From Lachnospiraceae bacterium (GTDB taxonomy: Bacteria; Bacillota; Clostridia; Lachnospirales; Lachnospiraceae): a DNA stretch of 64,000 nt. How positions within the stretch are numbered: the stretch's first letter is position 1; each line of letters opens with the position of its first letter. The position numbers were made by a program, and so were the translations under genes. The stretch spans positions 1-64,000 of the forward strand of contig JAAWCE010000026.1 in NCBI GenBank assembly GCA_022793065.1, given 5' to 3'. Of this stretch, positions 8,165-17,410 are shown one piece after another. The notes under the pieces are model-generated. The model worked only from the letters and a program-made list of their open reading frames with translations, had not been told where the DNA came from and made no database searches.

Positions 8165-10603
8165 GTGGAAAAAGAATATTCTAAAGATAAGGTAAGTATG
8201 TCGGATTTGGTTGGGCCTGTGGGGCTGACAATGGAAGAGGTCAATGAACGGGTGGAACAAGGTCTGGTAAATCTGACGGACATTACAACGGATAAAAGCG
8301 TATGGAAAATTATACAAACCAATACCTTGACCTATTTTAATTTGATTTTTCTAATCATAACAGTTTTATTGTGTGTGGTAGGATCTTATAGAAATCTGAC
8401 GTTCCTTCCTATCATAATCATTAATACCGGGGCGGGGATTGTTCAGGAACTTCGGGCAAAACGTACTCTGGATAAGATGAATATGTTGAATGCTCCACAT
8501 TCCATAGTGGTGAGAGACGGGGTACAGTCTCAGATTTTGTCACAGGAATTGGTAAAAGACGATTGTGTCCTATTGAGGGCGGGAAATCAGATTTGTGCGG
8601 ATGGAGTTGTCATACAGGGAAGTATATCGGTAAATGAAGCTCTGCTGACAGGAGAAGCGGATGAGATAAAAAAAGAGACAGGGAGCAAACTTCTGTCAGG
8701 GAGCTTTGTGGTATCAGGTCAATGTTATGCGAAAATGGAGTGTGTGGGAAAAGAATCTTACATATCCAAGTTGACAGCCGAAGCAAAGGCCATGGGGGAG
8801 GGGGAGCAGTCAGGTATGCTGCGCTCATTGAATCAACTGGTGAAATGGGTTGGCATTATTATTATTCCGGTTGCTGCCATTTTGTTTGCACAGGCCTATT
8901 ATGTAAATAAAGAATCATTTGGGGTCAGTATTGTATCTATGATTGCTGCAATTATAGGAATGATTCCGGAAGGGTTGTATCTTTTGACTACGATATCCCT
9001 TGCATTAAGCACTTTAAAATTAGCGCAGGTGAAAGTACTTTTGCATGGGATGAAAAGTATTGAAACACTGGCAAGGGTTGATGTTCTGTGTGTGGATAAA
9101 ACAGGTACAATTACTGAGCCGGATATGAAGGTGGTCAGGATTCTGCCCGGCGGCAATGCGCAGGAGAGTGAGGAGGAAATTCATGAGCTGGAAAACCTTC
9201 TGGCAGATTATGCCGCGGCGGTGCAGGATGATAATAGTACAATGGAGGCCATTCGTGCATATATTGCCGACTCGTCCGCCGGACAGAGGGAGAAAAAAAG
9301 AAAACCGGAATCTGTCATACCATTTTCGTCTTCCAGGAAGTATAGTATGGTTTCTTTTGGGGATGGAAATTATGTTTTGGGAGCGCCGGAATTTGTCATG
9401 GGGGAACGGTATGAGCTTATTTCGGAAGAAATTGCGCCATATTTACAAAAAGGATATCGGGTGCTGATGATTGGAAAGTCTCAACAGCAGGAACATTTGG
9501 CAGCGGAAGAGATTACGCCTCTTGGGTATGTGATTTTGGCAAATCCCATACGGAAGAATGCTAAGGAAACGTTTGATTATTTTCGCAGTCAGGGAGTTAC
9601 GGTAAAAGTAATTTCAGGAGATCATCCGGCCAGCGTATCGGAAATTGCAAAACAGGCCGGAATTGAGAACGCAGAACAGTATATTGATGTGAGCACGCTT
9701 CTTACCGACGAAGAAGTAGAGGATGCCTCAGGGAAGTATACGGTTTTTGGCCGGGTTACGCCCAGTCAGAAGCAGACGCTTGTGAAAGCGCTGCAAAAGT
9801 CGGGGCATACGGTTGCAATGACAGGGGATGGGGTGAATGATATTCTGGCTATGAAGGATGCGGATTGTAGTGTGGCAATGGCTTCCGGCAGCGAAGCAGC
9901 GGCCCAGGCGGCGCAAGTAGTTCTTCTGGATTCCGATTTTGCCCATATGCCGGACGTGGTGTTGGAAGGACGGCGTGTTGTGAATAATATTCAGCGCTCG
10001 GCAAGCCTGTTTTTGGTAAAAAATATTTTCTCATTTTTACTGGCGCTTTTTTCCGTTTTTTCTGCAATGACTTATCCGTTGGAGCCCTCTCAAGTGTCGC
10101 TGATTGGCATGTTTACTATCGGAATTCCGGGTTTTTTGCTGGCGTTAGAACCAAATAAGAACCGTATAGAAGGTAATTTTATGAAAAATGTGCTGCTGAA
10201 GGCTTTTCCGGCCGGATTGACGGATGTAATAGCGGTTGGGGCGCTTGTAGTATGCGGAAAGGCGTTCGCGCTTCCCAAAAGCGATATTGCCACAGCGGCC
10301 ACGATGCTTTTGGCTATTGTGGGATTTATGATTTTGGGTAAGATTAGCAAACCCTTTAATTCTATGAAATATGGAATTCTTGCCATTAACATTGTAGGTT
10401 TGTTGTTTTGCGGCGTTTTTCTGGGCAATCTTTTCGCGATCAGTGAAATGTCGCCCATAGTGATTTTGATTATGATAGTGTTTGCTTTTGCAGCGGAGTC
10501 TTTGTTCCGATATTTGACGCTTATGACTGAAAAAATCAGAAAAGTATATTCAGAAAGAAAGGCGTGGCGGGATTTTATCATATATAAAATTTGGAATGTG
10601 TAA
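8165..10603 (+). CDS. HAD-type P-type cation ATPase, Exp7/CtpE-like
   Basis: 812 aa from a GTG start with AAAGAGGA upstream. The P-type signatures are LTGEADEI (actuator domain), DKTGTIT with phosphorylated Asp311, TGDGVND at 553-558 and the hinge GMIPEGLYLLTT in the membrane segment before Asp311. The chain has paired N-terminal helices, a central pair and about six C-terminal helices. The IPEGL signature and 800-aa length resemble pneumococcal Exp7/CaxP and mycobacterial CtpE, which move Ca2+; there is no N-terminal metal-binding domain as in Cu/Cd pumps and no CPC motif. Ion choice is inferred. It lies 69 bp after the phospholipase-like gene and may be cotranscribed with it. Confidence 0.85.
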   Translation: MEKEYSKDKVSMSDLVGPVGLTMEEVNERVEQGLVNLTDITTDKSVWKIIQTNTLTYFNLIFLIITVLLCVVGSYRNLTFLPIIIINTGAGIVQELRAKRTLDKMNMLNAPHSIVVRDGVQSQILSQELVKDDCVLLRAGNQICADGVVIQGSISVNEALLTGEADEIKKETGSKLLSGSFVVSGQCYAKMECVGKESYISKLTAEAKAMGEGEQSGMLRSLNQLVKWVGIIIIPVAAILFAQAYYVNKESFGVSIVSMIAAIIGMIPEGLYLLTTISLALSTLKLAQVKVLLHGMKSIETLARVDVLCVDKTGTITEPDMKVVRILPGGNAQESEEEIHELENLLADYAAAVQDDNSTMEAIRAYIADSSAGQREKKRKPESVIPFSSSRKYSMVSFGDGNYVLGAPEFVMGERYELISEEIAPYLQKGYRVLMIGKSQQQEHLAAEEITPLGYVILANPIRKNAKETFDYFRSQGVTVKVISGDHPASVSEIAKQAGIENAEQYIDVSTLLTDEEVEDASGKYTVFGRVTPSQKQTLVKALQKSGHTVAMTGDGVNDILAMKDADCSVAMASGSEAAAQAAQVVLLDSDFAHMPDVVLEGRRVVNNIQRSASLFLVKNIFSFLLALFSVFSAMTYPLEPSQVSLIGMFTIGIPGFLLALEPNKNRIEGNFMKNVLLKAFPAGLTDVIAVGALVVCGKAFALPKSDIATAATMLLAIVGFMILGKISKPFNSMKYGILAINIVGLLFCGVFLGNLFAISEMSPIVILIMIVFAFAAESLFRYLTLMTEKIRKVYSERKAWRDFIIYKIWNV

Positions 10604-10610
10604 TTTTTAT

Positions 10611-10638
10611 TTGCATAATTTACATTACATGTTATAAT
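10611..10638 (+). promoter_or_regulatory. Sigma-A promoter of glyA
   Basis: TTGCAT at 10611-10616, a 16-bp spacer and a perfect TATAAT at 10633-10638. The leader of about 75 nt ends in ACAGGAGGATT before the ATG. I see no known riboswitch in the leader. Confidence 0.65.
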
Positions 10639-10718
10639 GAAGTTTATTGGAAGTTGCATGAAATGTAATCAATACCAAATATAGCTGTGTGAGGGCGCAC
10701 AAGACAGGAGGATTAGGA

Positions 10719-11957
10719 ATGTATTCTTTGGATGAAGTACGAAATTTTGACCCGGAGATTGCACAGGCCATTGAGGACGAGCAGGCGAGACAAAATAGTC
10801 ATATTGAGCTGATTGCCTCTGAAAACTGGGTGAGCAAGGCAGTGATGGCTGCAATGGGCAGTCCTTTGACGAACAAATATGCGGAAGGATATCCTGGAAA
10901 AAGGTATTATGGGGGCTGTGACTGTGTGGATGTGGTTGAAAACCTGGCAATTTCCAGGGCAAAGGAATTGTTTGGCTGTGAATATGCCAATGTCCAGCCT
11001 CATTCCGGTGCGCAGGCAAATATGGCGGTGCAGTTTGCAGTGTGTCAGCCGGGCGATACCATTATGGGCATGAATCTTGACCACGGCGGACATCTGACCC
11101 ATGGAAGCCCGGTCAATATGTCCGGGAAATATTTTAAAATTGTTCCTTATGGCGTCAATGACGACGGGTTTATTGATTATGATAAATTGCGGGAAATTGC
11201 GTTGGAAGCCAAACCCAAAATGATAATTGCCGGTGCGTCCGCATATGCCCGTACCATTGATTTCAAAAAGTTCCGTGAAGTGGCAGACGAGGTGGGAGCG
11301 TTTTTAATGGTGGATATGGCTCACATTGCAGGTCTGGTGGCTGCCGGGCTGCATCCAAGTCCTATTCCTTACGCCGATGTGACGACGACTACAACCCATA
11401 AAACGCTTAGAGGACCCCGCGGCGGTATGATTTTATCCAGCAATGCCGTCAATGAAAAGTATAATTTTAACAAGGCTATTTTCCCTGGAATTCAGGGAGG
11501 GCCGCTGATGCACGTAATTGCCGCGAAAGCGGTATGCTTTAAAGAAGCCCTGGGCGATGAGTTCAAGGTATATCAGAAAAATATTATTGACAATGCGCAG
11601 GCGTTGTGTAAGGGATTGATTGAGAGAGGGATTCACATTGTATCCGGGGGTACGGATAATCATTTGATGTTGGTTGATTTGACGAATTTCGGCCTGACCG
11701 GTAAAGCGGTGGAGAAATTACTGGATGCCGCTCATATAACATGCAATAAGAATACGATTCCCAATGACCCTCAATCGCCCTTTGTGACCAGCGGCGTTCG
11801 GCTGGGAACACCGGCGGTAACCTCCAGAGGAATGAATGTTCAGGATATGGATAAAATAGCCGAGGCCATTGCCATTGTGATCAAGGGCGGGGAGGAAAGT
11901 ATCCCTCAGGCCCGCGATATTGTACAGGCGCTGACAGATCAATATCCTTTGCTGTAA
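10719..11957 (+). CDS. glyA: Serine hydroxymethyltransferase
   Basis: 412 aa from the ATG at 10719, which has ACAGGAGG upstream; the in-frame GTG at 10689 has none. This PLP enzyme turns serine and tetrahydrofolate into glycine and 5,10-methylene-THF, the main one-carbon source in the cytoplasm. Hallmarks are [10 protein letters not shown] near the N-terminus, [15 protein letters not shown], the PLP lysine 228 in [14 protein letters not shown], and [14 protein letters not shown] near the C-terminus. The length is typical. It is probably a single-gene unit, with its own promoter and a terminator at 12001-12060. Confidence 0.97.
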   Translation: MYSLDEVRNFDPEIAQAIEDEQARQNSHIELIASENWVSKAVMAAMGSPLTNKYAEGYPGKRYYGGCDCVDVVENLAISRAKELFGCEYANVQPHSGAQANMAVQFAVCQPGDTIMGMNLDHGGHLTHGSPVNMSGKYFKIVPYGVNDDGFIDYDKLREIALEAKPKMIIAGASAYARTIDFKKFREVADEVGAFLMVDMAHIAGLVAAGLHPSPIPYADVTTTTTHKTLRGPRGGMILSSNAVNEKYNFNKAIFPGIQGGPLMHVIAAKAVCFKEALGDEFKVYQKNIIDNAQALCKGLIERGIHIVSGGTDNHLMLVDLTNFGLTGKAVEKLLDAAHITCNKNTIPNDPQSPFVTSGVRLGTPAVTSRGMNVQDMDKIAEAIAIVIKGGEESIPQARDIVQALTDQYPLL

Positions 11958-12000
11958 AACTATGGTAAGGGTTCAGGCGCAAAGTATATGAAAACAGGAG

Positions 12001-12060
12001 AGGAAGTCCTTGAAATTTTTGATTGGAGACAGGTCAAAAATGTAAAGAACTTCCTTTTTT
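12001..12060 (+). terminator. Rho-independent terminator after glyA
   Basis: A two-part hairpin: outer stem AGGAAGT (12001-12007) with ACTTCCT (12049-12055), inner stem TTTTTGA (12016-12022) with TCAAAAA (12034-12040), then a T-tract to 12060. Confidence 0.6.
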
Positions 12061-12131
12061 ATTGAAGTTAGTTTCATAATATAACTTATTTATTTTGTGA
12101 ATATCAATAAGGGAGAAACCGTATTTTTTCC

Positions 12132-12161
12132 TTGCCATACGGATGTAATTTGTGGTAAGAT
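12132..12161 (+). promoter_or_regulatory. Probable promoter of the diguanylate cyclase gene
   Basis: TTGCCA at 12132-12137, an 18-bp spacer, TAAGAT at 12156-12161. The leader is about 75 nt and ends in AAAGGGGGG just before the TTG start. Confidence 0.45.
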
Positions 12162-12241
12162 AAACATGTTGATGTTATTTTTGAGATGATAATAACGATA
12201 TCATAACCATATAAAATACAATTCAGAAAGGGGGGAAAAAG

Positions 12242-13279
12242 TTGAAGCTAAGTTCGGATAAAGAAGTTGCGAAAAAATCTTTGTATTTCCTTAATTCATT
12301 TCTGTTGTGCGTGCATGCAATATTTTTGATATTTTTTGCTTGTACACATGTAACAATCATGGCGGTCATGAACATTTTCAGCGTTTTAAGTTATTTCATA
12401 AGTTTTTGGCTGATTCGGAAAAGCAAGACAAATCATCAAATTGTAATTACTTTCTTTGAAATTATGATACATATGTTTTTGGCGGTGATGTGTTTGGGAA
12501 AAGACTGTGGTTTCCAGCTGTACTTTATTGGCTGTGCTGCAGTGGTCTTTTATGCGGAATATTTTTCCGTAAGATTGATAGGACGTCACATTGGTGCCGT
12601 TTTTATGAGCGTGTGCAGCGGTGTGTTATATTTTCTTGCAATTCAGGTTTCCGAATGGAGAGGCGTGATATATCCGCTTGATCAGGGAGTGCAGAAAACG
12701 TTGATGGTCTTGAATTCTGCAGCGGTATTTATCGTGTGTATTTATTTTTACAGTATGCTGACCCGAATTGCAAATTATTACGAAGATGAGTTGTCCCGCC
12801 AGGCCAATCATGACAAGCTGACAGGGCTTGTAAACAGATTCTATTTAATTGATCATTTGCAGCAGATTTTCAATGCGGGGAAAATGAAAGACTATTGGCT
12901 TGCCATTGTAGATATAGATGATTTTAAATTAATTAATGATCGTTTTGGACATAACTGCGGCGACTTTGTGCTGAAAAGTATGACTTCTATCATAGAATCT
13001 TGCTGCGGCGAGCTGATTGCATGCAGATGGGGCGGTGAAGAATTTGTGATGGTGGGAGCCATGCCCGGAGGTAAGGAAGCCGAAGCTGCCGTACTTGAGA
13101 CTGTGAGGAAAACCGTGGCGGAGAGAGAATTTGTATATGACAGTAACCGAATTAAGCTGACAATTACCATAGGAGCTGCACCTTATCTTGAAAATCAGTC
13201 CATTGACGAGTGGATTAGCGTGGCGGATGAGAAACTTTATATTGGGAAACATTCGGGAAAAAATCAGTTAGTGATTTAA
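12242..13279 (+). CDS. Membrane-bound GGDEF diguanylate cyclase
   Basis: 345 aa from a TTG start with AAAGGGGGG upstream. About six hydrophobic helices fill residues 10-180, with no recognised sensor fold, followed by a C-terminal GGDEF domain from about residue 190 (NHDKLTGLVNR, DIDDFKLINDRFGH). The catalytic motif is GGEEF at 264-268, an active form that makes c-di-GMP from two GTP. The inhibitory RxxD site expected just before the motif is absent (ELIA there), so product feedback at that site is unlikely. A c-di-GMP-binding PilZ protein is encoded in the flagellar operon at 61203, a possible target. The next gene, a chemoreceptor, starts 52 bp downstream and may be cotranscribed. Confidence 0.92.
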   Translation: MKLSSDKEVAKKSLYFLNSFLLCVHAIFLIFFACTHVTIMAVMNIFSVLSYFISFWLIRKSKTNHQIVITFFEIMIHMFLAVMCLGKDCGFQLYFIGCAAVVFYAEYFSVRLIGRHIGAVFMSVCSGVLYFLAIQVSEWRGVIYPLDQGVQKTLMVLNSAAVFIVCIYFYSMLTRIANYYEDELSRQANHDKLTGLVNRFYLIDHLQQIFNAGKMKDYWLAIVDIDDFKLINDRFGHNCGDFVLKSMTSIIESCCGELIACRWGGEEFVMVGAMPGGKEAEAAVLETVRKTVAEREFVYDSNRIKLTITIGAAPYLENQSIDEWISVADEKLYIGKHSGKNQLVI

Positions 13280-13331
13280 AGCGACATAAAATACAAAGAA
13301 GAGTGAGATAAAACAAAGGAAAGGAGCAGAT

Positions 13332-15296
13332 ATGACAAACGAGAGTACATCCCTGGTATATACGAATGACAAATGTATCGGCTGCAATAAATGCACCAGA
13401 GTTTGCTGCTGTGAGGGAGCCTGTGTTACCAATGAATCGGAAAATGGTATGCGCATTGACGTGGACGGCAATCGGTGTGTTGCCTGTGGGGCATGTTTTG
13501 ATGTGTGTGAGCATCATGCGAGAGAATACCATGACGACACGGAGCGTTTTTTTGAAGATTTGAAGAAGGGAGAACGGATTTCACTTCTGATAGCTCCGGC
13601 GTTTAAGGCCAATTATCCCCAGGAATATGAGTCGGTGTTGGGGGGACTGAAAGCGCTTGGGGTCAAACATTTGATTAATGTATCCTTTGGGGCGGACATT
13701 ACCACCTGGGGATATTTGAATTACATAAAACAACATAATTTTCAGGGAGGCATTTCACAGCCTTGCCCTGCAGTTGTGCGGTATATTGAACATTATACGC
13801 CAGAACTGCTTCCAAAACTTTTCCCGGTGCAAAGCCCTTTAATGTGTGCGGCCATCTATGCCAAAAATGAAATGAAAATTTCGGATAAACTGGCTTTTAT
13901 CAGCCCATGTGTTGCGAAAAAACTTGAGATTGACGACCAGAACAATAAAGGATATGTTTCTTATAACGTTACTTTTGATCATTTGATGAACTATGTCCGT
14001 AAAAATAATATCAGAGGCGCTTTGAATTCCGATGAAATTGAGTATGGATTGGGATCGATTTATCCCATGCCCGGAGGGCTGAAGGAAAATGTCTATTGGT
14101 TTCTGGGGGAAAGTGTGCTGATTCGTCAAATTGAGGGTGAGAGGCATATGTATCACTATCTGGAAAGTAACAAGGAAAGCATAGCCAAAGGGCGTATGCC
14201 TTATCTTTTCATTGACGCCCTGAACTGTTCTTCCGGATGTATCTATGGCACAGGGTGCGAAGCGGACAAGGCGAAAACAGATGATGTATTGTGTAATTTA
14301 CTGCAAATCAGAGAGACTTCAAAGAAAAATAATACTTCCAGCCCATGGTCTAAAAAATTGTCCCCGGAGAAACGTCTTAAACGGCTGAATCAACAGTTTC
14401 GCGGGCTGAAATTGGAAGACTATCTGCGAAAATATACCGACCGTTCCGCAGAATGTCAACATAAAATACCTTCCGCTTCCGAAAAAGAAGAAATTTTTAA
14501 GGCTATGAAAAAGTATACCCAGGATGAGCGGTCAATCAATTGCTCCTGCTGCGGGTATGAGTCCTGCGACCAGATGGCCGTGGCTATATTTAACGGTTTT
14601 ACAAGAAAAGAAAACTGTATTTATTATATTAAAAAGGAAGTGGAGATACAGAATGAAGAAGCGCAGAAACTGACAGTACAGTTGGAAGAAGAAAAGCAAA
14701 ATGTCCAGGAACAGAAAGAAATGATTCTGGAAACGATTCGGGAAATCAATCAGAAATTTTCTGATTTATATCAATCCGTAGATGAGATGACCGCGGGGAA
14801 TGACAATAATGCGGCGGAAAGCACTGAGATTTCAAGTGAAATGGTACATGTTTCGGATTTCTGCGAGGCTTTGGCCGCGTCTTTGGACGGTATAACAGAA
14901 GTGCTTCAGGAATTGGTGCAAAATAACAACGAAGTGGTCAGCATAGCGTCTCAGACCAATCTGCTTGCCTTAAATGCAAGTATAGAAGCCGCCCGTGCAG
15001 GCGAGGCGGGAAGAGGATTTGCGGTGGTAGCGGGGGAGATTAACAATCTGGCCTCTGGTTCGCGGGCCACGGCCACACGCAGTAACGAGAGTCAGAATAA
15101 AGTTATGGCCTCCATTACTCAGATTGTGGAGGATACGAACAGACTGCAGAAAACCATTGAGGCGGTAAATGGCCGCACTCAAAATCTGGCGGCGTCCACC
15201 GAGCAAATTGCGGCGTCCGTAGCCGTTATATTGAATACGGCCAATGAAGTAAAGAAAAGCCTGAATTTATTATTGGAGGCGTCCAGAACAACATAG
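13332..15296 (+). CDS. Soluble chemoreceptor with ferredoxin, [FeFe]-hydrogenase H-cluster and MCP signalling domains
   Basis: 654 aa with AAAGGAG upstream. Order: two 4Fe-4S ferredoxin motifs (C15/18/21/25 and C49/52/55/59); an [FeFe]-hydrogenase large-subunit domain (about 80-360) with the four H-cluster cysteines C145 (SQPCP), C193 (SPCVAKK), C299 and C303 (CSSGC); a C-rich Fe-S motif CSCCGYESC at 404-412 (PF04060-like); a coiled coil; and an MCP tip near 535-575 ([27 protein letters not shown]). There are no membrane helices or HAMP domain, so it is cytoplasmic. In catalytic hydrogenases the residue before C145 is a proton-relay Cys (TSCCP); here it is Pro, which suggests sensing rather than fast H2 turnover. 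It should signal to CheA/CheW in response to H2 or redox state. Confidence 0.9.
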   Translation: MTNESTSLVYTNDKCIGCNKCTRVCCCEGACVTNESENGMRIDVDGNRCVACGACFDVCEHHAREYHDDTERFFEDLKKGERISLLIAPAFKANYPQEYESVLGGLKALGVKHLINVSFGADITTWGYLNYIKQHNFQGGISQPCPAVVRYIEHYTPELLPKLFPVQSPLMCAAIYAKNEMKISDKLAFISPCVAKKLEIDDQNNKGYVSYNVTFDHLMNYVRKNNIRGALNSDEIEYGLGSIYPMPGGLKENVYWFLGESVLIRQIEGERHMYHYLESNKESIAKGRMPYLFIDALNCSSGCIYGTGCEADKAKTDDVLCNLLQIRETSKKNNTSSPWSKKLSPEKRLKRLNQQFRGLKLEDYLRKYTDRSAECQHKIPSASEKEEIFKAMKKYTQDERSINCSCCGYESCDQMAVAIFNGFTRKENCIYYIKKEVEIQNEEAQKLTVQLEEEKQNVQEQKEMILETIREINQKFSDLYQSVDEMTAGNDNNAAESTEISSEMVHVSDFCEALAASLDGITEVLQELVQNNNEVVSIASQTNLLALNASIEAARAGEAGRGFAVVAGEINNLASGSRATATRSNESQNKVMASITQIVEDTNRLQKTIEAVNGRTQNLAASTEQIAASVAVILNTANEVKKSLNLLLEASRTT

Positions 15297-15347
15297 TTTT
15301 GTATGGCTGAACTGTAACGAAATTATGAATAAATTATAAAAAAAGTC

Positions 15348-15376
15348 TTGTGCTTTTGAGATATCTGTGCTAAAAT
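15348..15376 (+). promoter_or_regulatory. Promoter of the ACT-hom-apgM-lysC unit
   Basis: TTGTGC at 15348-15353, a 17-bp spacer, TAAAAT at 15371-15376 with an extended TGC just before the -10. The leader to the ATG at 15488 is about 105 nt and shows no T-box or lysine riboswitch motif that I recognise. Confidence 0.6.
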
Positions 15377-15487
15377 ATCTCTCAATGAAAAACAAGTGTC
15401 CGCGTAGTAAAAACATTCATGATTTTTATTGCGTTTGGGCATTGTGGTTGCGGACAAGCCGTGGGGCACGGCGGAATGAGAGGTACT

Positions 15488-15931
15488 ATGGGAGAGGCAG
15501 CAAAGTATTTTGTGGTAAGGCAGAAAGCTGTACCCGAAGTATTGCTAAAGGTAGTCGAAGCAAAGAGGCTTTTGGAGTCAGAGAAAGCTCTGACCATTCA
15601 GGAAGCGGTTGATGCTGTCGGCATCAGCCGCAGTTCTTTTTATAAGTATAAGGACGATATTTTTCAATTTCATGACAATGCCCAGGGTACTACATTTACC
15701 CTTATGTTTCAGATGGACGACGAGCCGGGGCTGCTGTCGGATGTGTTAAAAATCATTGCGGAGTATCGGGCGAATATACTGACGATTCACCAGAGTATTC
15801 CTATCAATGGGATAGCATCTTTAAGTCTCAGCGTACAGATTTTGCAGGATACAGGAGATATTTCCCGAATGATTGACCGAATGGAGAATCAACAGGGCGT
15901 CAGACATGTGAAGATACTTTCCAGGGAATAA
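15488..15931 (+). CDS. ACT domain regulatory protein, PheB-like
   Basis: 147 aa from the ATG at 15488, preceded by GAGAGG; an earlier in-frame start at 15419 would add 23 residues unlike the family, and 147 aa equals the usual PheB size. Residues 1-60 form a small helix-turn-helix-like segment (QEAVDAVGISRSSFYKYKD), and residues 70-147 form an ACT domain (DEPGLLSDVLKIIAEY, with HQSIPINGIASLSLSV). ACT domains bind amino acids. In Bacillus pheB sits next to pheA; here it leads hom, the apgM-like gene and lysC, which points to sensing of an aspartate-family amino acid. Whether it binds DNA or an enzyme is unknown. Confidence 0.8.
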   Translation: MGEAAKYFVVRQKAVPEVLLKVVEAKRLLESEKALTIQEAVDAVGISRSSFYKYKDDIFQFHDNAQGTTFTLMFQMDDEPGLLSDVLKIIAEYRANILTIHQSIPINGIASLSLSVQILQDTGDISRMIDRMENQQGVRHVKILSRE

Positions 15932-15940
15932 AAACAATGT

Positions 15941-16113
15941 AGAGACCGGAACAAGTTCCCCAGGCGGGAACTGGAATAGTCCATCTAAGAAATGTCAAGA
16001 GAAAATAAAAAAACAGTCTCGAAACGAAGGCGCCCGGAAGGAAATTTTAGCTGCGTACTTTGCAGATGAAATTTCCTTCCCCTGAAGGGGCGCAGTAGTG
16101 CAGAGACGGAACT
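15941..16113. repeat. Structured dispersed repeat, copy 1 (before hom)
   Basis: Holds the 128-bp unit 15980-16107, which recurs at 26151-26278 with about 9 differences by hand alignment. The inner 92-bp part (16016-16107) folds as nested stems: GTCTC/GAGAC outside, GGCGCCC with GGGGCGC, GGAAGGAAATTT with AAATTTCCTTCC, and CTGC/GCAG at the tip. A second module with GGAAC, AAGTTCCC and GGGAAC inverted pieces lies at 15948-15997. The repeat ends directly at the ribosome site of hom. It has no coding capacity. Confidence 0.85.
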
Positions 16114-16126
16114 AGGAGGAATAAGA

Positions 16127-17338
16127 ATGATTCAGGTAGCGGTGTTAGGATATGGGACAGTGGGAAGCGGAGTTGTGGAAGTAATTGAACACAATAATGC
16201 GGAAGTGAGTAAAAATGCCGGGGAGGAAGTACATGTTAAGTATATTCTTGACTTGAGAGATTTTCCTGGAGATCCTTATGAAGATAAAGTTGTGCATGAT
16301 TTCAATCTTATTATAAAAGATCAGGAAGTCAGTGTGATTTGTGAGGTAATGGGAGGCGTAGGAGCCGCATATCAATTTACAAAACAGGCGTTGGAGGCCG
16401 GCAAAAGTGTATGTACGTCCAATAAGGAGCTGGTGGCGAAACATGGGGTAGAGTTATTGGCCATTGCGGCGGAAAAGAATTGCAATTATATGTTTGAGGC
16501 CAGCGTGGGCGGCGGGATTCCCATTATACGTTCCATTCAAAATGCGCTTACACCGGAGAAAATAGAAGCAGTTACAGGAATTCTAAATGGCACCACCAAC
16601 TATATATTAAGTAAGATGGAACGTGAGGGGGCGGATTATGGGGAGGTTTTAAAGCAGGCACAGGCGTTGGGATATGCGGAACGCAATCCGGAAGCGGATG
16701 TGGAAGGACATGACGCATGCCGAAAAATTGCAATCCTGGCTTCTTTGATCACCGGAAAATATGTGGATGCGGAGAAGATTTATACGGAAGGTATTACAGG
16801 GATAACCAGAGAGGATTTTGAGTTTGCCAGGGCGGCGGGGATGACGATTAAGTTGTTGGCACAGGCGCGTTTGGAGGAAGACGGAAGTGTATTGGCAATG
16901 GTTGCGCCCCATATGCTGTCAAAGGAACATTCGCTGGCTATGGTAAACGATGTGTTCAACGGAATTTTTGTCACAGGAAATATGCTGGGGGATGCTATGT
17001 TTTATGGGCATGGCGCGGGCAAACTTCCCACGGCAAGCGCCGTGGTGGCAGATGTGATAGATTGTATCAGAAATCAGGGAAGAACAATGCAGAGTCCATG
17101 GGAAGAGACTGGGATCAGGCTTGCGGATGTGGCCCAGACAAGGAAAAAATTTTATGTAAGAATTAAGGCTTCGGAGCGTGGGCGTATCGACGAAGTATTT
17201 CCGGGAAGCAGTATAATTGAAGCCATCGATCATAAGGAAGCGGTAGGATTCTTTACACCGGAGATGTGTGAGCAGGAATTGGACGAGAAATGTGCCTTGC
17301 TGAAAGAAAGCATTTTGAGCACAATCCGGGTATTATAA
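16127..17338 (+). CDS. hom: Homoserine dehydrogenase
   Basis: 403 aa with ACTAGGAGGAATAAGA before the ATG. It reduces aspartate semialdehyde to homoserine, the branch to threonine and methionine. It shows the NAD(P) motif LGYGTVGSGV (7-16), the central ILNGTTNYIL and the substrate stretch GYAERNPEADVEGHDA. The C-terminal about 60 residues form a reduced ACT-like region; the chain is about 20-30 residues shorter than Bacillus Hom, so threonine feedback may differ, perhaps supplied by the separate ACT protein upstream. A structured repeat lies between it and that gene. Confidence 0.95.
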   Translation: MIQVAVLGYGTVGSGVVEVIEHNNAEVSKNAGEEVHVKYILDLRDFPGDPYEDKVVHDFNLIIKDQEVSVICEVMGGVGAAYQFTKQALEAGKSVCTSNKELVAKHGVELLAIAAEKNCNYMFEASVGGGIPIIRSIQNALTPEKIEAVTGILNGTTNYILSKMEREGADYGEVLKQAQALGYAERNPEADVEGHDACRKIAILASLITGKYVDAEKIYTEGITGITREDFEFARAAGMTIKLLAQARLEEDGSVLAMVAPHMLSKEHSLAMVNDVFNGIFVTGNMLGDAMFYGHGAGKLPTASAVVADVIDCIRNQGRTMQSPWEETGIRLADVAQTRKKFYVRIKASERGRIDEVFPGSSIIEAIDHKEAVGFFTPEMCEQELDEKCALLKESILSTIRVL

Positions 17339-17410
17339 AGGTGGTCGAAGGAGAGTTATCTCGAATAGAAAGTTTTGCAAAGCAGGAAAAAGAGTTAGAG
17401 GAGAAGTGAG

